Assembly: GCF_031143425.1 (NCBI RefSeq)
Contig: NC_090447.1
Coordinates: 844,631,760-844,695,759, forward strand
Length of the DNA: 64,000 bases
Direction of reading: 5' to 3'
DNA from: Pleurodeles waltl
Lineage: Eukaryota; Chordata; Amphibia; Caudata; Salamandridae
Of the stretch, positions 11,002 through 22,629 are shown piece by piece. Each line of letters starts with the position of its first letter. Position 1 is the stretch's first letter. The position numbers were made by a program, and so were the translations under genes. The notes below the pieces were generated by a model. It was not told the origin of the DNA, ran no database searches, and saw only the letters and a list, made by a program, of their open reading frames with translations.

Positions 11002-12410
11002 CTACGCCTGCTGTGTAGGATCGTCCACATGGTGTAACTTGACATTATCAATGGACACCAAGTGATTTTCCCTTGAACCAGCCAGTGGTGGTAGAATAAC
11101 AGTTCAGGTACTATGTATTCCCAGGACTGGAACCAGTGCACAATATGAAGGACCAAACTCCTTTTTCACAGCACTCTTTTCTCACACTAGATCTCCAACT
11201 TTCAGAATCCAGTGGATTGATGTTTTTGGTGCAATCCTTATTCCCAAGGAGCCAGCACAGGCAGATGCATTTTCATCATGGAACTGTTGTAATTCCTGCA
11301 AGACAGTGACATGTTCATTTATGTCAAAAAGTGATTCTATCGCCTCTGCACCAAAGCCGTCAAGATCAGAAACATACCTTTGTGTCCCGAACAGCACCTC
11401 ACATTGAGTGGTTCCTCCCATGGGCCTTCATGGCAGATTATTACGTGCTCTCTGGACTCCATACAGGTGACTAAGCCAACTATGAACAGTGCCTAATGGA
11501 TTGCTTTAAGTATCCATACTTCTGTTCCTTCTACTGTTACCCTCGGGATGGTAGGGTGACGAGAATTCAAGTTGGATTCCCAACAAAGCCAGGTTGTCCC
11601 TGAATGCCCTTGAGGCAAAGGCAGGGCCCTGGTCCAAGTGGAAAGTCACACCTGCATAAGTACTGATAAAGACTTGCAGATCTTTAATAATAGCTAAAGT
11701 GTCAGCTGATCATTGTTGCTATACCCATTGAAATCTGGAGCATGCGTCAACAGTGACTAAAATGTATTTGTATGCACCATCAGGTGTTAGGGGACCACAA
11801 TGATCCATGTACACACATTGCAGTGGTCTGTTTGAAATGGGAAGGGGTATCTGCGGTGGGCGTTTGACAGTGGACCCTTTTATTTGCTGACAGATGTTAC
11901 AACATAGGATGAACTGTTTTGCCTGTTTTGTATCGACCTGGCCACCAAGCTCATTTTAGATGTAGAGAAGTAGTAGCCACCACACATGAATGGGCAGAAG
12001 CAACTCCATCATGTGCCGCTTTTATCAACTCAGATCTTTGGTCTAGGGTGGGGATCACACAATCATCCAACCCTGCTATTGTTACTAAGGCAATATTTCT
12101 GCAAGTTATGCAGTAGGATTATTTGGCAGAAAATGCCTTTGGTAATGGCTTGCCATCAGCCGAAGCTTTCACAGCAGTCAGTGTTTCATCATCCAGCCTC
12201 ATTCGTGAACAAGTAATTGCAGCGACAGAAGCCATAGCTACTGCTGACTTGGCCACTTCAACAGCCAACGTATTGCTTGTAACATGTATTCCTACACGTT
12301 GATGTCCCAATATATAAACTATAAGGGCATGCCAAATAGGTCTTGCTTGCTGGAACCAGAGTGCTTGCTGTGACTTGGCAGGAGCTGTCAAAGCTCCCAC
12401 CAAGTCACAG
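11002..12410 (-). pseudogene. Truncated ERV pol: RNase H end and integrase, unit 1
   Basis: Read on the - strand, the fragment opens inside RNase H, with a WFQQARPIWHAL segment and the terminal motif region NTLAVEVAKSA. There the usual catalytic Asp of the N-x-x-A-D pattern is Val. A stop near 12119 precedes the integrase. The integrase shows a zinc-finger-like region ending LCNICQQ, the first core Asp in MDHCGPL and the second in HLDQGPAF. The region of the third acidic residue, after YHPEGNS, is disturbed by an apparent indel. Further stops occur near 11715 and 11725. The C-terminal domain ends at a natural-looking stop at 11002-11004. Gag, protease and reverse transcriptase are absent. It is a dead remnant. 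Confidence 0.75.
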
Positions 12411-12419
12411 CAAACAGCT

Positions 12420-12910
12420 ATGTCCGGGGGTGGGCACCCAAGGACATAGCAGGAGCCAGCCTTGGAGGGTGGAAGTCACCAGTGCCATGTAAGACTCTGC
12501 AAGGGGGGGACGCATGAACCCCCCCCAATGTTTGAATTTGCCCCAGGGAGCTGGTGGTCCCTGGTGCTGGAGATCCACAACTAAACCCCTATCTTCTTTT
12601 ATTTCAGTATTTCAGCCCCCGGAAGATGGTGGGCCCCGGGGCTGCAGGGTGGCCATGCACCTCCACTTAATTGTTAGAAATTGCCCCAGGGAAGTGGCAA
12701 TCCCCGGGGCTGTGGGGGGTTTACAGGACACCCCAGGTATATTTTGAACATTTTAACCCAGGGAGGTGGTGGTCCCCAGGGCTGCGGTGGAGCCCCCAGC
12801 ATACAATCAAAACAGCCCCGGGGAGATGGCAGACCCTGGGGCACGGGGGGGTCTGCTGCCACCTATTAAATTGAAGCCTTGAGGAGATGGCAATCCCTAG
12901 GGCATAAATG
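12420..12910. repeat. GC-rich degenerate tandem array, unit 1
   Basis: Six degenerate units of about 55-78 bases start near 12540, 12618, 12682, 12757, 12812 and 12873. Each has a core like GCCCCAGGGAAGTGG followed by CCCCGGGGCTG, which is partly self-complementary. Open frames here exist on both strands because the array is GC-rich, and I do not regard them as genes. Confidence 0.65.
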
Positions 12911-12949
12911 TGACCAGAAGGGGAGCCCCATGTGCCCTCCTCCTTTATT

Positions 12950-13675
12950 TTTTACATGCCCCTGGGACCTGGCCCATCTGGGGGTCTTATTAAAACAGGT
13001 GAGGAAGACCGCACTTGTTATTTTTTTTTAATTGCCCTAAATTTGCAACAATTTTGCCAATTTTCTACACATTTTATTGACTAGACAGCGCTTTTTTGGG
13101 CAGGCAGGGTCTCTCTGGGACCCCAGAGCTATGGATCAGAGTGTCCCTACCATGGTCCCTTTTCTTTTTTTTAAAACTTTTTTTTGCGCCTCAGCTGAAG
13201 TCAAGGCCCAAGATGGCTGCCAACACTTCAACCAGGAGCTCTGCAAATCTCTGCTTAAGCTCGTATTATTTGCAAAGTCGTCAGGGAAGATCCACAGCCC
13301 TAGATTTACAAGTTTTGATATTCTTAAATTTCTCTTAAACTTCTGAACGGATTTGCACCAAATAACAAAAAGCATAATCTGCATACCAAAACCTACCTTT
13401 CTGACACATTTGGTATAATTACATCCAGCGGTTCCTATGGGAATTAACATGTGACACGCATGTTTTTTGACCCCCCCTTTTTTCTCTGCCACACTTGATC
13501 AATCACCCCAAAACAGCCCATGCGCAATAAGAATCACCAGCACACATTTTTGGGAACATTTCTTGAAGATTCGTCAAGAGGGTGCCAAAGATATAGGCAA
13601 GTCAAAAAACGCTTTTTTATTTGGGAACATGGCCCTTGCAATAACTGCCTACTGACTGTATATATATATGTATAT
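12950..13675. repeat. Older internal duplication, copy A, unit 1
   Basis: This block matches 14930-15650 in the same order with substantial divergence. Shared landmarks include the ACCATGGTCCCTTTTCTTT / CCTGGACCCTTTTCTTT region, ATGGCTGCCAACACTTC, CACCAAATAACA, TTTGGTRTAATT, and a final TGAAGATTYGTCAA block. I recall such blocks as abundant in newt genomes. No coding sequence is apparent. Confidence 0.6.
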
Positions 13676-13679
13676 ATTC

Positions 13680-13984
13680 ACTTAAAAAAACAAAGGTTAC
13701 AGGGACTCATCACTCGCGCCCCAATCATGCACAGTTTTTTCATCTAAAATTGTACTGCAAATATTACATTGATATTATCAATGATGTTATCATAGATGTC
13801 CTGAGTGCCGTAATTTGTGGGGTAATTAGCAGTAAATGGCGAGGGCGCAAGTTAAAGTTACCTTAGGGCACAGGTTATAGTTACTTGAGATAACTCTAAC
13901 TATAAAAGGTGAATTTCTATGGTTTGGTATGTATAAAATGTGAACCTAACTATAAAGTCCCTGTAACCTTTGTTTTTTTTAAGT
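13680..13984. mobile_element. MITE-like segment with long inverted repeats, unit 1
   Basis: Ends ACTTAAAAAAACAAAGGTTA (from 13680, arm to 13706) and its complement at 13957-13984 form arms of about 27 bases with one length difference. The interior is AT-rich and non-coding. TTAA lies within both arms, but I do not claim piggyBac because the ends lack the usual CCC start. Confidence 0.45.
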
Positions 13985-14097
13985 AAATGTCTATGTTTTT
14001 CTTAATTCTATTTCCTAACTACAACATCCCTGTAACCCTTGGTTTTTTCGGTGAATGTCTACGTTTTTTTAAACGTAAAGTAATTTTCATTCCTATA

Positions 14098-14860
14098 CAT
14101 TAATCCAACACTAAGGCTGTGTGCAGTTGCAGTTGGATACAGAGCCTGGCCTTCGGCCAAGCTATATGTTAATCCAAACACTAAGGCTGTGTGCCGTGGA
14201 AGTTGGCAGCAGAGCCTGGCCTTTGGCCAGGCCCTAAAGCCAACCCCTATAATCACCCAACCCTGCGCAGTGCACAGCCTTTGCCCATGTGCAGCGGGTG
14301 TGGGCTAGAAGGACTGGCCTTCGGCAATGCATGCAGCCAACCCCTATATCAACCATACCCTGCAAGGCTCCCCCTCCTCAGGCCAATCTCAGCCCCAGAG
14401 ACTCCATCCCCTAGGGCCCTGCCCAAACATAGTGGGGGGCTGTGCAGCCCCCCTCCCCAGGCCAATCTCAGCCCCAGGAACCCGACCCCCCATGGCGCAG
14501 TCTAATTATTCATTTTTGGGGAGGAGGGGTGCCGCATGGCACCACCCTCACCAGGGGTGAACTTGGCTCCGGAGACCCCATCCCCTAGGGCCCTGCCTAA
14601 ACCTTTTTTTTTTTAGGTGGGGGCCACCTCCAAGATTGGCCCAAGTACTCCATCTGCCGGAGCCTGGCCTAATTATAGCTTTTTTGGGGGGGAGGGGGCC
14701 ATGTGGCCCCCTTCTCCATTGCCAATCTTGGCCCGAGGGTCCCCGTCCCCTCCGGCCCAGCCTAAATATTTTTTTTTTAGGGGAGGGGAGCCACGTGGTC
14801 CCCCTGCGAAGGCTGATCTTGATCCCAGGGACCTGACCTACATGGCCCAGCGATGTGACC
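14098..14860. repeat. GC-rich tandem arrays, unit 1
   Basis: Two copies of a roughly 70-base unit (AATCCAAACACTAAGGCTGTG) begin near 14100 and 14170. Six units of about 78-94 bases follow from 14379 to 14850. Each has a GGCCAATCTTGGCCC-like core, CCCCATCCCCTAGGGCCC, a T tract and a foldback like GGGGCCATGTGGCCCC. The long open frames here follow the repeat period and are not credible genes. Confidence 0.65.
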
Positions 14861-14929
14861 TGGGTGCCTCACACAAGACAGGTGGCGGTACCTGTGGCTG
14901 CGAAGGGCTAGGTCCCCCCCCCACATTAA

Positions 14930-15650
14930 AATTAACAATGCCCCAGGGACTTGGCCCACGCAGGGGGCTTCAGAATTATGAAGCGCAGGAGCCCGTTCTT
15001 CTTTTTTAAAACATTTTCACCGGATCAGTGGACCCACTGTGACTCGTGGCAAAAATGTTAAAAAAAAAATCCTTTTCAGTCTGTAGGGTCCCTTTGGCAT
15101 GACAGCACCAGAGCTAAGGGGTCACGGTGTGCATACCCTGGACCCTTTTCTTTATCTTTAACCTTTTTTCTGGAGTCTCAATATGGCTGCCAACACTTCC
15201 TTGTTAAAGTGTTGGTAGCCAATCAGATCTCAGCACGAGATCGGGAGGGGTCGCGAATCCTTCGAGACCCTATATATACAAATTTGGATTTTCTTTAATT
15301 TCACAAAAACTACTGAATAGATTCACACCAAATAACATAAGGCCTCTTTCTGGACCAAGGGCTACTTTTCTGCCAAATTTGGTGTAATTCTGTCCAGTGG
15401 TTCGGGCACTATTATTGTTCAAAATCGCTATGGAAAAAAGAATGAAGTACTTTGGGACCCCCTCTTTTTCTCAGCCCCCCCTTGACAGATGATGCCAAAA
15501 CTTTACAGACAGCAACGAAAATGAGGGTAAAAGTTCTTTGAAACATTTCATGAAGATTTGTCAACCAGCGCCAATGTTATTGGCAAAACGAAAATTGCTT
15601 TTTCTATAGAAACTACGTCCTAACAATAACTACCCAGTGATGGTCACCAC
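14930..15650. repeat. Older internal duplication, copy B, unit 1
   Basis: This is the diverged partner of 12950-13675, with the same landmarks in the same order. It contains an extra inverted pair around AACACTT/AAGTGTT near 15200. No coding potential is seen. Confidence 0.55.
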
Positions 15651-15669
15651 TAGGTAATATCTATCTATC

Positions 15670-15676
<7 letters not shown>

Positions 15677-15737
<61 letters not shown>
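15677..15737. repeat. AT dinucleotide microsatellite, unit 1
   Basis: An uninterrupted (AT)n tract of about 60 bases. The unit 2 counterpart at 24209-24289 is about 20 bases longer. Confidence 0.9.
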
Positions 15738-15741
<4 letters not shown>

Positions 15742-16739
15742 CATACATAAATACACACATATATATGTACATATCATTAAACAGTAGCTATAAATATATA
15801 TACATATTAATTTTGTTTCCATTTTAAGTATATTTAACATTTTGAAAACATTATTTAAAGCAGTAAATATTAATAAACAGCAGTAACAGTAATTATTTGT
15901 ACATTATTTTCAGTGTAAAAAATGTGGTACAGTCTTTTTCATGTTCGGAATGCAGCAACGGTCAAAGTGGAAGGATGATCCAGGGATGTAGCTTAGCATT
16001 TTAGGTAAGGGTATTCCTTTTGCAATTTCTAAGTAATAGTTGCGGGATGGGTGGGTTGTTAGTATGGTTAGTGATGGCTGGCTTGCTCAGTAAAAGTGGG
16101 CTTGTTTACCAGATTATGTCAATTGCTCTAGTTAATACAATACGTGCACTAGGTGCTAGTGTTAAGTGTACTGATTCTTTAAATAACTGTTTTGTTGACA
16201 GTATAGTGTGATTACGTTTTATAGAGTTTCAACAGCTATTGTGTTTTTATGAGTTTGGTAACTGTTTTTAAGTTTGTGATGTACATTTATTGTTTACCAG
16301 TAATGCTAGACTATTGAAAAGAAGAAATATTTCTACAATGTTGTGTTTCTTTAATTTTACAAAGAAAATGGTTTGGATTTTTTTATATCCTAAGTTTAAT
16401 ATTCACTTCGTTTTTCTTCGGTTTTCCCAGAGGATCATTTCTTATTTTTAAATATATTTTTTAGGTTTTGGAACGATTCCAGGGGTATTACATGGACAAG
16501 TTTGAAGGATTTTCCTTTTTATATTTATGTTTTTGCTTTTTGGGGGATTGTGTGACTTTGCATTCAGGCTTATGGACCTTGCTTGCACTGTGTAACCATC
16601 TTATCAAAATTGAAATGCTTGTTAAGATATAAGTTTTATAATTAACTTATTTATCTTGATGTGTGATACTTTTAAGTTGCTATAGTACTTTGCTATTACA
16701 TTTTGCTGTATATTTTTCTTTTGCATTTGGAGTAATACT
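15738..16739. other. AT-rich non-coding sequence, unit 1
   Basis: I see no gene. The short open frame at 16020-16211 is conserved in unit 2 only because the whole unit is near-identical, and it shows no family features. Confidence 0.4.
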
Positions 16740-17058
16740 ATTGTATAAGAAATTGAGCCTCTACTTGGCAGGTGCACCCTGTCCAAGTAGGGACCACAAT
16801 CCTAGGCATGGTATGTCAGATATGCAACCTAAAATAACCTGTGCTCACACTATGGTAGCTTGGCTCAGTACAGTCAGGCTTAACTTAAGGGGCAATGTGT
16901 AACATATTTGTTCAACACCTAATTACGGTGACAGTGAAATACACCACAAGAAGTCACCACACCAGTTTAGAAAAAATAGGTAATATGTATCTGAATGAAA
17001 GAAGACCAAAATGTCAAAAGTCCAAAAAGTAGAATTCGAAATATGAATTTGTACATAT
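16740..17058 (-). repeat. Fragment of long dispersed repeat, reverse orientation, unit 1
   Basis: The segment with TGCACCCTGTCCAAGTAGGG, CCTGTGCTCACAC and AGTCAGGCTTAACTTAAGG matches the reverse complement of 57817-58005, which has the same order of landmarks. It therefore belongs to the same dispersed family. Confidence 0.6.
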
Positions 17059-17061
17059 TAA

Positions 17062-17194
17062 GGCCCATATTTATACTTTTTTAGCGCTGCATTTGCGTCG
17101 TTATTTGACGCAAAATCGGCGTATTTTGTAAGTTTGCGCGATTTTGCGTCAAAAAACGACGCAAATGCGGTGCAAAAAAAGTTTAAATCCAGCC
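17062..17194. mobile_element. Damaged Harbinger-type foldback MITE at the duplication junction
   Basis: The left end GGCCCATATTTATAC follows TAA at 17059-17061. The foldback arms with GCGTCG and TGACGCAAAATCG are recognisable. The right end has decayed to GTTTAAATCCAGCC and is followed directly by unrelated hairpin DNA, not by TAA. The intact counterpart is 25614-25748. Confidence 0.7.
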
Positions 17195-17264
17195 TTGGTG
17201 CTAGATGGGTCTAGTACCAAAGTATAATTATGGAGTTAGTTTTGCACCGAATTAGAGTAAAAAA
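17195..17264. repeat. Linker between the two 8.5-kb units
   Basis: These 70 bases (TTGGTGCTAGATGGGTCTAG onward) resemble 8910-8990 in unit 1 and 17438-17518 in unit 2. They have no counterpart immediately before unit 1 at 8737, so this is a partial third copy of the hairpin cluster at the junction. Confidence 0.6.
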
Positions 17265-17548
17265 AAAATGACACTAATTCGGTGCAAACAGAGTATAAAT
17301 ATGCAGCAGAGTATAAATATGCCCCTAAATATGGCGTTAAGGCCATAGAGTCATTTTTTGCACGGGAACGCCTTCCTTGCATCTCATTAAGGCAAAGTAG
17401 GTCTCCACTTTCAAAAAATGACTTTAACTCCATAAATTTGGTGCTAGAGGGGTCTAGCACCAAAGTATAAATATGTAGTTAGTTTTGCACTGAATTAGAG
17501 TAAAAAAAATGACACTAATTTGGTGCAAACAGAGTATAAATATGCCCC
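17265..17548. repeat. Hairpin-rich MITE-like cluster, unit 2
   Basis: It matches 8737-9020, including the TGGTGCTAGA hairpin and repeated AGTATAAATATG words. Minor substitutions are present, for example TATGTAG for TATGGAG. Confidence 0.6.
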
Positions 17549-17910
17549 TGTATCTCTGCAGATTACCTTGCTACCTGAAGTGCATAGGTCTCACGGGCAG
17601 GTGTCAGTGCTACATGTTTCTGAAACAATAAGGCTTTTAGTCTGCTTAGCTTGTCAAAATTTAAATTAGAATTAGCAATTTGAAGCTATATGTCTACTAC
17701 TTTCGCCTGTTGCGTCGGGTGGGGAGTATGTTATTGCAACAAGTTACTATTTTAGAGACGAAAACTACTTAGGCAGTTCCAGATCGCATTCCACAACAGC
17801 TCTCGCTGTTTAGAAGCACATTACTTCCATTAGAGAGCACCTGGAATGCTGGTCAAATTAAGGGAAGAGGAACTCCCTTCAGATAACAGTCCAAAGTCAC
17901 TGCAGAAGCA

Positions 17911-18573
17911 TTACAAGCTCCGTGCAAAGGACAGATGCTTACAAACCACTGAAAGGCTCACATAAGTCTTGCATTCACTACCTCTAAGAAAGACCTCTTT
18001 CATACAATTGAAACATTTGTACGAGAAGGGTAGCTCCCTCACATCATGAACGTAGCTATCTCCTAGCTTTTTGTATATGCTTAGTGGAATGTTTTTCAAG
18101 CAAGATGTGAACTGTAGTGTTGAAATAGGCAGATTGATAACACTACAAATTAACCATACCTCCAATGGAATTTCCACCACAGTAGAGGGAAACTTTTCTA
18201 ACTTCTTGATATTTAGCATAACATAGATCACTTCTTTCTTAGCCATTATTAGTTGTTGCATCAAATCAAATGCAGCAAATAGGTATTTTGCTCTATCTGA
18301 TTGCCATGGAATGCAACAATTTTTCAATGTCGGTAGTGTCCGAACTAAATGCATAATGGACCTATGTTAACTCCGTCCATGTCGTAAAGATAACATGTCA
18401 GTTTTCATAATGTCACATGCAGAAGAAATGATGTTGTTAAGAGTGTATATATGGTCAGACAAGGTGTTAATTCCATTATCTACAATGGGTAATGCTTTCT
18501 GTAAGTTCTCCTGATCTATGTGCCGTAACCAGGCAGCGACTTCTTGTTCTGAAAGTTTTGTACTAAATTGCAT
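17911..18573 (-). pseudogene. Possible ERV env remnant, unit 2
   Basis: This is the copy of the env-like frames of unit 1: 18573-18367 (68 codons, here with an ATG) then 18354-17911 (147 codons), separated by stops. A further segment lies at 18830-18633. Assignment as env rests mainly on its position after integrase. Confidence 0.35.
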
Positions 18574-19529
18574 AAAATAAGCAATTTTTACGTTGACTTC
18601 TGGGGCCTAAGAAGAAATCTTGTATGCCTGTGTTATTTGACAGGAGACTGATGTGTTCTTTTGCAGCGTCTAATGAGGAACCTTTTAATCATTGCTGTCA
18701 TAGTTTTCCTATGCTGTATGTTGTCAGAATACCCAAATGTTTTGATGACACATAGTGAGGGTCTGGTCTGTTCGCCTCTAAAATACCCCGCAGAGTTTAT
18801 AAAATGTGCATGGCAACCATTTGTGTCCATTGGACACCATAATCACCCGCCAGGGCTTGAAAGTTTTGTATTAAATGTTCCTTCTGGACCCACCGATCGA
18901 GCTGTTCTTCAGTTGCATTAATGTATTTTTGTCACTTGTAAACTTTCGCGGGAGTGGGAATACTGAGCACAATCAATTATTAAATTTTCCCCAAGCCTAG
19001 ACAACTTGTTTGGTGCACTGTGACATTAAAAAATATAATTTTTAAAGGCATCAGGCATGCTCTCAATATAGCTTCCTTTACCTGTATTTACCAATTGTTA
19101 GTAGAGATAGTGAGAGCCACAGATAGTTCCATGGATAAATGAAATAGATAATTTTGAGCCACTATTTCAACTAACGTGGTCTTGACAATGGTTTAGCAGC
19201 AGAAGTGGATGCATCAGAAAATGAATCATTGTGATCTGCAAAGTATCCAAGAGCAGTTAGTGCAAAAGTGTGAGCCATGTGAGGAAGTGGAGAACTAGCA
19301 GAAGTCTCCTTCAATGGTTTGTAGTAGAAGGTTCAATCAGTTTGAGTTGTGTTTGAGTAGTATTTCTCATTATTTTGGTCATTTTTTGTCACAAATGAAG
19401 AAGTGGTACTAATGAGAAATCATTTTCCACCTTCCTCGAGCTCGGGGAGTGTCATTATCACTGCTTAAAACCTGTAGAGGAACTTCCTAGTCTGCACTGA
19501 GAGGGATTCAGGAACTACCCAGGAGTCCT

Positions 19530-20938
19530 CTACGCCTGCTGTGTAGGATCGTCCACATGGTGTAACTTGACCTTATCAATGGACACCAAGTGATTTTCCC
19601 TTGAACCAGCCAGTGGTGGTAGAATAACAGTTCAGGTACTATGTATTCCCAGGACTGGAACCAGTGCACAATATGAAGGACCAAACTCCTTTTTCACAGC
19701 ACTCTTTTCTCACACTAGATCTCCAACTTTCAGAATCCAGTGGATTGATGTTATTGGTGCAATCCTTATTCCCAAGGAGCCAGCACAGGCAGATGCATTT
19801 TCATCATGGAACTGTTGTAATTCCTGCAAGACAGTGACATGTTCATTTATGTCAAAAAGTGATTCTATCGCCTCTGCACCAAAGCCGTCAAGATCAGAAA
19901 CATACCTTTGTGTCCCGAACAGCACCTCACATTGAGTGGTTCCTCCCATGGGCCTTCATGGCAGATTATTAAGTGCTCTCTGGACTCCATACAGGTGACT
20001 AAGCCAACTATGAACAGTGCCTAATGGATTGCTTTAAGTATCCATACTTCTGTTCCTTCTACTGTTACCCTCGGGATGGTAGGGTGACGAGAATTCAAGT
20101 TGGATTCCCAACAAAGCCAGGTTGTCCCTGAATGCCCTTGAGGCAAAGGCAGGGCCCTGGTCCAAGTGGAAAGTCACACCTGCATAAGTACTGATAAAGA
20201 CTTGCAGATCTTTAATAATAGCTAAAGTGTCAGCTGATCATTGTTGCTATACCCATTGAAATCTGGAGCATGCGTCAACAGTGACTAAAATGTATTTGTA
20301 TGCACCATCAGGTGTTAGGGGACCACAATGATCCATGTACACACATTGCAGTGGTCTGTTTGAAATGGGAAGGGGTATCTGCGGTGGGCGTTTGACAGTG
20401 GACCCTTTTATTTGCTGACAGATGTTACAACATAGGATGAACTGTTTTGCCTGTTTTGTATCGACCTGGCCACCAAGCTCATTTTAGATGTAGAGAAGTA
20501 GTAGCCACCACACATGAATGGGCAGAAGCAACTCCATCATGTGCCGCTTTTATCAACTCAGATCTTTGGTCTAGGGTGGGGATCACACAATCATCCAACC
20601 TTTCTATTGTTACTAAGGCAATATTTCTGCAAGTTATGCAGTAGGATTATTTGGCAGAAAATGCCTTTGGTAATGGCTTGCCATCAGCCGAAGCTTTCAC
20701 AGCAGTCAGTGTTTCATCATCCAGCCTCATTCGTGAACAAGTAATTGCAGCGACAGAAGCCATAGCTACTGCTGACTTGGCCACTTCAACAGCCAACGTA
20801 TTGCTTGTAACATGTATTCCTACACGTTGATGTCCCAATATATAAACTATAAGGGCATGCCAAATAGGTCTTGCTTGCTGGAACCAGAGTGCTTGCTGTG
20901 ACTTGGCAGGAGCTGTCAAAGCTCCCACCAAGTCACAG
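19530..20938 (-). pseudogene. Truncated ERV pol: RNase H end and integrase, unit 2
   Basis: This duplicate of 11002-12410 has the same truncation point, the same Val in place of the last RNase H Asp, the same internal stops and the same natural-looking end. The shared lesions show the element was dead before the 8.5-kb duplication. Confidence 0.75.
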
Positions 20939-20947
20939 CAAACAGCT

Positions 20948-21438
20948 ATGTCCGGGGGTGGGCACCCAAGGACATAGCAGGAGCCAGCCTTGGAGGGTGG
21001 AAGTCACCAGTGCCATGTAAGACTCTGCAAGGGGGGGACGCATGAACCCCCCCCAATGTTTGAATTTGCCCCAGGGAGCTGGTGGTCCCTGGTGCTGGAG
21101 ATCCACAACTAAACCCCTATCTTCTTTTATTTCAGTATTTCAGCCCCCGGAAGATGGTGGGCCCCGGGGCTGCAGGGTGGCCATGCACCTCCCCTTAATT
21201 GTTAGAAATTGCCCCAGGGAAGTGGCAATCCCCGGGGCTGTGGGGGGTTTACAGGACACCCCAGGTATATTTTGAACATTTTAACCCAGGGAGGTGGTGG
21301 TCCCCAGGTCTGCGGTGGAGCCCCCAGCATACAATCAAAACAGCCCCGGGGAGATGGCAGACCCTGGGGCACGGGGGGGTCTGCTGCCACCTATTAAATT
21401 GAAGCCCTGAGGAGATGGCAATCCCTAGGGCATAAATG
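20948..21438. repeat. GC-rich degenerate tandem array, unit 2
   Basis: This is the copy of 12420-12910 with a handful of substitutions, such as AGGTCTG for AGGGCTG. Confidence 0.65.
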
Positions 21439-21477
21439 TGACCAGAAGGGGATCCCCATGTGCCCTCCTCCTTTATT

Positions 21478-22195
21478 TTTTACATGCCCCTGGGACCTGG
21501 CCCATCTGGGGGTCTTATTAAAACAGGTGAGGAAGACCGCACTTGTTATTTTTTTTTAATTGCCCTAAATTTGCAACAATTTTGCCAATTTTCTACACAT
21601 TTTATTGATTAGACAGCGCTTTTTTGGGCAGGCAGGGTCTCTCTGGGACCCCAGAGCTATGGATCAGAGTGTCCCTACCATGGTCCCTTTTCTTTTTTTT
21701 AAAACTTTTTTTTGCGACTCAGCTGAAGTCAAGGCCCAAGATGGCTGCCAACACTTCAACCAGGAGCTCTGCAAATCTCTGCTTAAGCTCGTATTATTTG
21801 CAAAGTCGTCAGGGAAGATCCACAGCCCTAGATTTACAAGTTTTGATATTCTTAAATTTCTCTTAAACTTCTGAACGGATTTGCACCAAATAACAAAAAG
21901 CATAATCTGCATACCGAAACCTACCTTTCTGACAAATTTGGTATAATTACATCCAGCGGTTCCTATGGGAATTAACATGTGACACGCATGTTTTTTGACC
22001 CCCCCTTTTTTCTCTGGCCACACTTGATCAATCACCCCAAAACAGCCCATGTGCAATAAGAATCACCAGCACACATTTTTGGGAAAATTTCTTGAAGATT
22101 CGTCAAGAGGGTGCCAAAGATATAGGCAAGTCAAAAAACGCTTTTTTATTTGGGAACATGGCCCTTGCAATAACTGCCTACTGACTGTATATATA
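21478..22195. repeat. Older internal duplication, copy A, unit 2
   Basis: This is the counterpart of 12950-13675. Confidence 0.6.
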
Positions 22196-22210
22196 TATAT
22201 GTATACATTC

Positions 22211-22515
22211 ACTTAAAAAAACAAAGGTTACAGGGACTCATCACTCGCGCCCCAATCATGCACAGTTTTTTCATCTAAAATTGTACTGCAAATATTACAT
22301 TGATATTATCAATGATGTTATCATAGATGTCCTGAGTGCCGTAATTTGTGGGGTAATTAGCAGTAAATGGCGAGGGCGCAAGTTAAAGTTACCTTAGGGC
22401 ACAGGTTATAGTTAGTTGAGATAACTCTAACTATAAAAGGTGAATTTCTATGGTTTGGTATGTATAAAATGTGAACCTAACTATAAAGTCCCTGTAACCT
22501 TTGTTTTTTTTAAGT
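22211..22515. mobile_element. MITE-like segment with long inverted repeats, unit 2
   Basis: This is the counterpart of 13680-13984, with both long arms preserved at 22211-22237 and 22488-22515. Confidence 0.45.
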
Positions 22516-22629
22516 AAATTTCTATGTTTTTCTTAATTCTATTTCCTAACTACAACATCCCTGTAACCCTTGGTTTTTTCGGTGAATTTCTACGTTTTTT
22601 TAAACGTAAAGTAATTTTCATTCCTATAC

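Larger units (their letters stand above)
8737..17194. repeat. Tandem duplication, unit 1 (about 8.46 kb)
   Basis: This stretch is repeated nearly base for base at 17265-25748. The offset is 8528 bases at the left, 8532 in the middle and 8552 after the AT microsatellite, so most length difference is microsatellite growth. In the first 800 bases past 9041 I find only about two substitutions. The unit starts against the Harbinger hairpin at 8735 and ends at the right end of a damaged foldback MITE. Confidence 0.9.

Noticed and set aside
12514..12874. Overlapping Gly/Pro-rich open frames on both strands (also 21042-21402)
   Set aside because: They follow the period of the GC-rich tandem array. 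Composition alone keeps stops rare.
13680..13984. piggyBac-type MITE because of TTAA near both ends
   Set aside because: TTAA lies inside the inverted repeat and the ends lack the usual CCC start, so the superfamily was left open.
14191..15009. Long Pro-rich frames, 104-130 codons, near-conserved in unit 2
   Set aside because: Conservation simply reflects the recent duplication, and one frame is shortened in unit 2. The sequence is a tandem repeat with T tracts.
16020..16211. Hydrophobic 63-codon frame conserved in both units, considered as a small membrane protein
   Set aside because: No codon-level selection can be inferred from copies this similar, and there is no surrounding gene structure.
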